From positions 151,046,179 to 151,110,178 of the forward strand of contig NC_071353.1 of the NCBI RefSeq assembly GCF_943734655.1: 64,000 bases of DNA, in the 5' to 3' direction. The translations under genes and the position numbers were made by a program. The notes under the pieces were generated by a model. It was given only the letters and a program-made list of their open reading frames with translations. It had not been told where the DNA came from and searched no databases. How positions within the stretch are numbered: position 1 is the stretch's first letter; the number at the start of each line of letters is the position of its first letter. The stretch comes from Sabethes cyaneus (lineage: Eukaryota > Arthropoda > Insecta > Diptera > Culicidae). Shown here piece by piece: positions 21,201 to 30,200 of this stretch.

Positions 21201-24200
21201 TTTAGCTTAGGTTTATTTTTTGGTTCATTTTCAAGTCAACTTTTTGTTCCATTTTTGGGCTTATTTTTTGTTCATCCAAATTTCATTTTTTGGTACAGTT
21301 TTAGTCGAGTTTTGGCAGCATTGGTGGTCTTTTTTCAGGTTTCGTTTTTTGGATTTATTTTATGGTGCATTTTTGTTCCATTGTTGGTTCATGTTTTGAT
21401 CCATTTTGGTCCATTTTGTGGTTCATTTTTGGCTCATTTTCAGTCGATTTTTTGATTGATTTTCTGCTGCATTTTTTGTTCATTTTTGAGTCCATTTTCT
21501 GGTACATTATTTGGTCGATTTTTTGGTCCGTTTGTTTGAAATTGTATTGTAAATTTGTGAATTGTAGATTTTGGTTTGAAATTGTACCTGAAATTGGATT
21601 GGATTGGATTCACTTCCAATTAAGAATGGTCCTAAAATTGCACTCGCAATTGGATGAAATTAGAGTTCGGAATTTGGAAGGGGAAGTCGTTTTTTGCGAG
21701 TCTATTTCTGCATAAATTTTGGAATTTACGTAGTTTTTTCCGCGAATTTCTAATTCACACCGTTATTTTTCGCGAATTTTTACACGATTTTCGGAATTTA
21801 CGCCGTTTTAATTTACACCGAACGGAGGATAGGTTCGAAAAGCGACTAGATTTGATATAATTTTAACTTGAAATTTTACTTCAAAACTGGACTTAAACCT
21901 GTCTCTTTTTTGGTCCATTTTTAGATTAATTTTTTGTCCAATTTTAAGTACATTTTTTGATCTATTTTTATTTCATTTCTGGGTTTATTTTTTGGTCTAT
22001 TTTTTGTTCTATCATTGATCTATTCTTTGGGTCATTTTTAGCTCAATTTTTTGTTCCTTTTCTGGGTTCACCCCCAGGTATCAGGTATCAGCATCTTTGG
22101 CTCGAGCAGCACGTTCCTCACAATCATGTGGAAGATTTGTGCCTTGCCCATCTTGCCCGTGTCATCATTTACCTGATGAGGACGGGAAGGAAAACAGGAG
22201 GAATAGGAAGGGGTGGATGAGGAATTTGGATAAACACAAACATATATATACCGAGAGATTTTTGTACCCCCGAGGGGATACTGCAATCCTTGGTAGTTAA
22301 CTTATCAAAAGTACACCCCCTGGGGGGTATACTCATGATAAATAAGAGCTTATAGCTCAATACCGCTTTCGGTAAGGAACATCAAAATGTCTCGTAATTT
22401 TAGTTTCCTAAAATCCGATTCATTTAAGACGTAGGATCCAAAGATCCTATGACGCAATTGTGCTACTGCAGGACAGTTGCAAATTACGTGATATGGTGTA
22501 CCGTAGTCGGATTCACATAAATTACAATGAAACGATTCAGCTCGCTGAATCGTAGCCATATGATAATTTAGTCTGCAGTGACCAGTCAGTGATCTGACAA
22601 GAATACTGCAATTTACCTTTGAGTGTTGCAAAAGAAATTTCGCAACCTTCTCACAAGGCTTAACAATGAAACTTTTCGTTTGACGACAAGTTTCAAGATT
22701 TTCCCAATAACGTACATGTTCAGATGAAAACCAAGATCGAATCTTTTGTTTTATCCAACATGCCGCAATTGGTAAAGCAGGTTCCGGTCCGAAAACCGAC
22801 TTTTCTGCTCCAGATCTTGCTAGTTCATCAGCCCATTCATTTCCTGTTATACCAGAATGGCCAGGAACCCAAACCAGATGAACGGCATTTAGAATGCTTA
22901 GTTCTTCTAATTGGGTGTGGCAGGCGATGACTGTTTTAGATTTAGAATTAGCCGCACAAAGGGCTTTTATAGCGGCTTGACTGTCAGAACAGAAGTAGAT
23001 AATCTTGCCTATCAGTTCTTTCTGAAGTGCAAACTGAGCTCCGTACATAATTGCAAAGATTTCAGCTTGAAAAACGGTGCAGTAACTACCCAACGAATAG
23101 GATTCCTCCAATTCCAGCTCACGGCAGTAAACACCAGCACCCGCGCGACCTTCGTACAAGGAACCATCGGTATAACAGACCACATAGTCGGAAATTTTCC
23201 TTTCCATGTAGCCTGACATCCAATCCTCTCTAGGAGGAAAGTCACTTGAGAAGGTCCTATACGGGAAAGTACGCATGAGCGTTACATCGCTAGGAGCAAG
23301 GGCAAACTTGTCCTCAGCAACAATTTGCGACCACAGTCGAGTATGACCAGTGGAACCGTCCACAGACTGCCAAAGGCCAATCGCGTGTAGTCGATAAGCA
23401 CATATTAGTGCCTCTTGCTTCAGGTGGAAGTGTAGAGGTTTAATATTGAAAATAGCTTCTAGGGCGGCAGTAGGAGTTGTAGTAAATGCACCAGACATTG
23501 CCATTAAACACATCCTTTGAAGATGGTTTAGCTTTGTCTGGACAGTCACAACTTCCCCTCTCTGCCACCATACAAGACAACCATACGCCAGTATTGGTCT
23601 GACAACGACCGTGTACAACCAGTGTATGTATTTGGGTTTAAGCCCCCAAGAGTTGCCAATTGCTCGTCTACATTGCCCAAAGGCCATGCACGCTTTTTTA
23701 ATTCGGAAATCAATATTTGTGGACCAGTCAAGCTTGGAGTTGAGAATCAACCCCACGTACTTCACTTCGTTCACAACATCAACATCCGAATCGTAAAAGC
23801 GCAGAGCGCGAGCTCCATTGGTATTTCTACGTCTTGAAAATAAGACGATAGATGTTTTGCTCGGATTTACCGAAAGTGCAGTTTCTCGGCACCACGTTTC
23901 CACGACGCGTAGTGCCTGCTGCATTAAGTCAAATAATGTGCTTATGCACTTTCCAACTACTAGGATGAGATAGTCATCCGCAAAACCATATGACGGATAG
24001 CCTAGACCATTGAGTTTCCTCAATAGGCCGTCCGCCACAAGGTTCCATAAAAGAGGCGAGAGAACGCCACCTTGTGGACATCCACAAACACTTTGCTTCC
24101 AAATGCTTGCTTGCCGTAAGGACGAAAAAAGCAATCGGTTACTAAGCATTTGTTCTATCCACTTTATGATTATTGAAGGCACATTATGATAACGAGCAGC

Positions 24201-27200
24201 CTCCAAAATGGAAGCGAAAGATACGTTATCAAACGCGCCTTCAATATCCAAAAAAGTTCCTAAGCAAGATTCCTTTTGTGAAAAAGCAACCTCAATTTTA
24301 TTCACCACATCATGTAATAAAGTGGTTGTAGACTTGCCACTTTGATAAGCATGCTGTGCTGAATGAAGAGGAACTTCTACTAAGCTTGTTTCGCGGATGT
24401 GGTGATCAACAATCCGCTCAAGTGATTTAAGCAAGAAAGACGTTAGACTGATTGGTCTAAAACTTTTGGCTTGCTCGTATGTCGCGCGTCCACCTTTAGG
24501 AATAAACTTAATGGTTATTTCACGCCATTGAGTTGGGATGTACCCAATAGCAATACTACACACAAACATCCTTCTCAGAATGTGTTTGAAGTACTTGAAT
24601 CCTTTTTGCAGTAGAATAGGGTATATTCCATCTGTTCCAGGAGATTTGTATGGAGAGAAGCTGTTCACGGCCCACTCAATCGCTTCAGTTGTGACAAGTC
24701 TCCGAGCAAAAGCCCATGAGTCTAAGCCACCTAAAACGATTTCTGGATCGTTTCGAACTTCAGGTTCCACACAGCCCGGAAAGTGACTATAAAAGAGACA
24801 TTCCAGGATTTCATTGTCATTCGAACAGTATTCACCGTTCGAACTTCGAATGTTATTAACCTGATAATCTTTCGATTTTGACAGTATTTTATTAAGTCGA
24901 CTTGCCTCGCCGAAACTGGAAACGTTGCTACAGAACCTGTGCCAGCTCGTGCGTGCTGAAGATCGTAGAGCTTTTGCATAGGCTTTCCGGGCCTGCTTGA
25001 AAGGCTCCACGCCATCCCTCCGACGTCTATTCCAGGCTCTCCTGCATCGTTTCTTTAGTTCCGCGAGATGAGAGTTCCACCACGGTGTTCCTCTAGTCGT
25101 TTTAATAGTTTTTAGCGGGCAAGCTACTTCAAAAGATTCCACAATAAAAGATGTTGTGACATCTACAGCCACATCCAACTCGATCGATGACTCAATCGTC
25201 GGTTCGAATCCTTGAAATTTCGTCGCCAGTTCCTCCTTAAAGAGTTTCCAGTCAGAAAATCTCGGATTGCGAAAGGTTGCAGCGTTCAAGGAGACACCCA
25301 AATGATCAAAATATATAAAGCAATGATCAGATATTGGTGTCTCATTTGAAACATGCCATTGTGCCAACTCATGACTGATCCTGTTAGAGCAGAGTGTTAT
25401 ATCTAACACTTCCTCTCTACCAGCTCGTATGAAAGTTGGACAATTGCCAATGTTGAGTATTCCAAGGTTGGTACCACTCAAATATTCCATCAAATCAGAG
25501 CCTCTCAGATTGATATCCGAGCTGCCCCAAATGATGTGATGGGCATTGGCATCACTGCCTACAATGAGCGGAAGCCCACTAGATTGGCAGTATCTCACCA
25601 CATTTCTGAAATCGTCGCTGGGAGACGGTTCATCGTGTGGTAAGTATGCAGAACAGTAGACATAGCGCCTATGGACATCATCCACGACGAGTTCTACTGT
25701 GACTGCACAAATATCTCGAGTAGTCAACTCAGAGATAAGGCATGCACTAATTGACCTATGCAACAATATGCATGCCCTGGGCATCAAACGAGGATTTGTC
25801 ATACCAGTTTTGCTGAAAACAGCAAAGTTCTGGTTTCCAATATCCGTCGAATGAAAGTATCCCTTGCGAAAATATGGCTCCTGGACCAATGCGATGGTGA
25901 CAGAGCCATTAAAAAGTTTTTCGCATAAATACAAATTTGCTGCCCGTTTGTGTTGAAGATTTATTTGTGCGACTCTAACTATTTGACTAGCGGAGTATAT
26001 GCACAAACAATCTCCAACACAGATCAGACAGCAAATTGTAAGCGAAGCCAATTAAGTTGGCCAGAACGCACTTGGCGTAAAACCCATAAGGGAAATTGGG
26101 CAGGACTACTATGCTGTTCCCACGAAACGCAAGGGACAACAAAGATCGACCGTACCAGAGCCCCGCATGGCACAGTAGGGGCAAGATGCCCAAAGCACTC
26201 CGTTCGCGACTGGCATGTTTTCACCCCTCCAGCCATTCAGTCATCGGCACGGAGATAGACCTTGACTTAGGGGCACCTGATTTGCCGACTCCCGGCAGGA
26301 TCAGGTCCCGTGGCTCAATTTTTGTCCAAACGTACAATTCGGCACCAACCGCCAAAGGGCGTAAGTGCAGATTGTGTAAAACAGACCGATTAAGAGTCTC
26401 TCTCTCTCTCTCTGTGCTAAGCCAGCTGAGAAAATAACTCTCTCCCGGTGTGCTCACACCCCGCAGCCGCGCCCTCCGAACATCCTGCGCCGAACTGCAC
26501 GATTAGGTAGCCGGAAACCACACGGCGAGTGTTCCACCTTCTCTGTCTGCATACGACAACCAAAGTTGCGTACCACCAGGTGCGCAACTTTGGCTACCGT
26601 ACCCCAGCCGGCACCTCGTGGAGGTAGAGATAGGAGTTAGAAAACAGAGGTGATATATTTGCACATGTTCACTCATTTGCCAGAATTTCTAATTCACACC
26701 GTTATTTTTCGCGAATTTTTACACGATTTTCGGACTTTACGCCGTTTTAATTTACACCGAACGGAGGATAGGTTCGAAAAGCGACTAGATTTGATATAAT
26801 TTTAACTTGAAATTTTACTTCAAAACTGGACTTAAACCTGTCTCTTTTTTGGTCCATTTTTAGATTAATTTTTTGTCCAATTTTAAGTACATTTTTTGAT
26901 CTATTTTTATTTCATTTCTGGGTTTATTTTTTGGTCTATTTTTTGTTCTATCATTGATCTATTCTTTGGGTCATTTTTAGCTCAATTTTTTGTTCCTTTT
27001 CTGGGTTCACCCCCAAGTTCCCCCCAACCAAGTTTATTTTTTGGTGTATTGTTGGTACAGTTTTAGTCCATTTATAGTGCATTTTTTAGTTTATTTTTAG
27101 GAGCATTTTTAGCCCATGTTTTGGTTCACTGTTTATGGTCAATTTTAGGAGTCATTTGTTAGTTCATTTCAAATTCTAATTCAATTTTCAATTTTTGATT

Positions 27201-30200
27201 CATTTTTGGTCAATTTTTTGGTACCGTTCAGTGTCGTTTTGGATGTGTTTGTCTGGTCCATTTTTGGGTTCATTTTATGCTTATTGGTTCATTGTTTGGT
27301 CCATTTTTCGCTCCTTTATTTGGGCTATTTTTTATCCATTTTGGTCCTTTTTGTGGTTCCATTTAAAAGGACTACCTTTACGCTATCAAGACAGAAATAA
27401 ACAAACAAACATTCAGGCCATTACAAACATTTTATAAAGTTTTTGTTCTCCCGGTGTTGGGGGGCGGAAAAAAACAAAGAGATTTTTTTTTATTCAACCA
27501 AAAAAATACGTTTCAACCATTTTTACCCAAAGTTTAAATGTAAAAACCAAATCTATTCTTGCTTTTCAGATAGACGTTATTATTTTCCTTGCAAAAACTT
27601 ACGAAAAGATGGACAAAAACTTAAGAAATTTTTTTTTGCCGATTTTCAGAAATTCCATTGTTCGAATTTCCATTGCTGTTACGCGTTAGAAGCGTTGACT
27701 CGTTCTACTCGTACACTCATTTTTCGAGTTTTTAGGCTGTAGAGGCCACAGGCAATTGATTTTCTAAAAAAATTAACGTCTGTCCTACAAATTATTTTTT
27801 TGCCCACACCGATTTTTCAAGCAAATTTGCAAGAAGGGGGGAGGGGGTGACAAAAACTTTAAAAATAATTTGCAATGGCTTTGTGGTACATTTTTGGTCA
27901 ATTTTTTTATTAATTCTTTGTTCCATTTTTGGTACAGTTTAAGTCGATTTTTTGTCCATTTTTTGGTTCATATTTGGGTTTAAAATTTTACCTGAAGTTG
28001 GATTTCAAATCGGAATTGAAAGTGGAACTAAATTGGATTTGAATTTCAAATTGTAATTGAAATTGAAATTAAATATGAATTTGAACTGAAATGGGACACT
28101 AAATTGGATTTAAAATTAGATCTTAACCCTCTAACGGGCAACATCGTAAAAACGATGCGATCAAGCTAATGACTGTTTTATCATAAAAGTACACTCAAAA
28201 GAACCTTAAGTTCTGATTTTCATACAAAAATAATTATCTGGACGAGCGCCAGGTTAGAAAAAGTCCAATTTTTCTTTTTCGTTTTTCATGTCTAACGCTC
28301 TACCCAGATTATTTTTCAATTCAAATACATTACAAAATTGATATAAAGCATGAAATTTACGCATAGAAAAATCTTAAGGTCAATCATTTTGTTCTAGATG
28401 TGCTATTTCAACAAAAGTAGAAAAGGAAATATTCGCGCATTAATTATTTTCGAAATTTTTCGGAATTTTTGTTTTCGAAAAATGATAACTTTTGAATGCA
28501 TAGTCAGAATGTTGTGATATTAACATCAAAATGTCAAGAAATCTGTTCTGAACACATTTTGCATGTTGTCGATTCAAAACAAATTTCGTAAGCGGCTCTG
28601 GTGCTCCAAAAGCGAAGGCCGTCTACAGACGGCCTTATCCGTTAGAGGGTTAAATGGATCTGAATTTGCACCCGAGACCGGAGGTAAAATTGGTCCAGTT
28701 TTAGTCCATTTATAGTGGACTTTTTTGGGACCATTTTTTGTCCATTTTTTGGTTCATGTTTTGTTTCATTTTTGATTTATTTTTTGATGCAATTTTGTGG
28801 TTCATTTTGCGGTTTATTTTAGCGTCCATTTTTAGGTTAATTTTTTGGTACAATTTTTTATTCATTTTTTGTTCTATTTTTAGTCCGCTTTTTGGTACAG
28901 TTTAATCGTATTTTTGCTTTATTTGTTGGTTCATTTTTAGGTCGATTTTTCAGTCCATTCTTTGTTCCATCATTTAGTTTTTGATCTAGTTTTAATTCAC
29001 TTTTGGGTTAATTTATTGATTAATTTGGTACAGTTTTAGTCGATTTGAAGCTGCATTTTTGGTCCATTTTTGTGGGTTAATTTTTTGGTTGAATTTTTGA
29101 TCAATATCTGTTTCATTTTTCGGTTAATTTTGGTCCATTACTTTGTTCTGTTTTTTGGTACAGTTCACTCGATTATTTGGTGCATTTTATGGTCCATATT
29201 TAGGTCCATTTTTGGGTTTATTTTTTGCTGCTTCTTTGGTCCATTTTTGGGTTCATTTTTGGTCCATTTTTTGTTTCATTATTTGGTCCATTTTGGCTCG
29301 TTTTTTGATTCATTTTTTGCTCTACATTTAGGACAGTTTTTTTGCTCGATTTTTTACTGAATTTTTTTGTCCATTTCTTTCGTCAATGTTTTGGTTCATA
29401 TTTTGTTCCATTTTTTGTCCATCTCTTGGTCTGTTTTTGGTCAATTTTTGGTTCAGTTTTTGATCAATTTTTTTGAAATCACAATGTAAGTTTGTAAATT
29501 GTAAATTTGGGTTTGAAATTGTACCTGAAATTGGATTTCAAACCGCAGTTAAAACTGGAACTAAACTTTGGATTTGAACTAGGATTTGGAGTGGGACACT
29601 AGATAGCGCTTGAAATTGGATTTGAAATCGCACTTGAAATCAGACTTGAAATTGGACCTCGAATCGGAATTGAAATTGAGATTAAATATGAATTTGGACT
29701 AAAATGGGACACTAAATTGGATTTAAAATTAGCTCTCAATGGGATCTGAATTTGCACCCAAGACCGGTTCATTTTTAGTCCATTCTTTGTTCCATTTTTC
29801 ACCTAGTTTTTGGTCCACTTTTGGTTCAGTTTTAGTTCACTTTTGGGTTCATGCTTTGGTTGATTTGGTACAGTCGATTAGACGATTTGGAGTTGCATTT
29901 TTTGGTGGGAAAGTTTTTTTGGTTAAATTTTTGGTCAATTTTTTGGTACAGTTCCGTCGATTTTTTGGAGTGTTTTATGGTCTAGTGTTAGGTTCCTTTT
30001 AGGGTTCATTTTTAGTTCATTGCTTGGTCCATTTTTTATTCCATTATTTGGTCCATTTTGACCCGTTGCCTTGATCAATATTTGCTCCATGTTTAGTACA
30101 GTTTTTGGTCGATTATTTGCTGAATTTTTTTGTTCATTTTTTTCGACGATTTTTTGGTTCATATTTTGTTTCATTTTTTGTTCATTCCATGGTCCGTTCA

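Larger units (their letters stand above)
22077..26682 (-). mobile_element. RNase H-bearing non-LTR retrotransposon, near-intact, 5'-truncated
   Basis: A 4606-bp insertion on the minus strand in intron 3 of the NRF-6-type gene. Its 3' end (low coordinate) reads CTGATACCTGATACC, a short tandem repeat rather than poly(A). A second copy of the last 60 bp or so lies at 52707-52775, supporting this as the true 3' terminus. ORF2 is open from 26051 to 22350. About 630 bp lie upstream; they include a hairpin (CCAAAGTTGCG and CGCAACTTTGG, 26559-26592) and no complete gag-like ORF1, so ORF1 is missing or truncated. Endonuclease-RT-RNase H architecture fits the R1, LOA or I groups. Confidence 0.85.
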
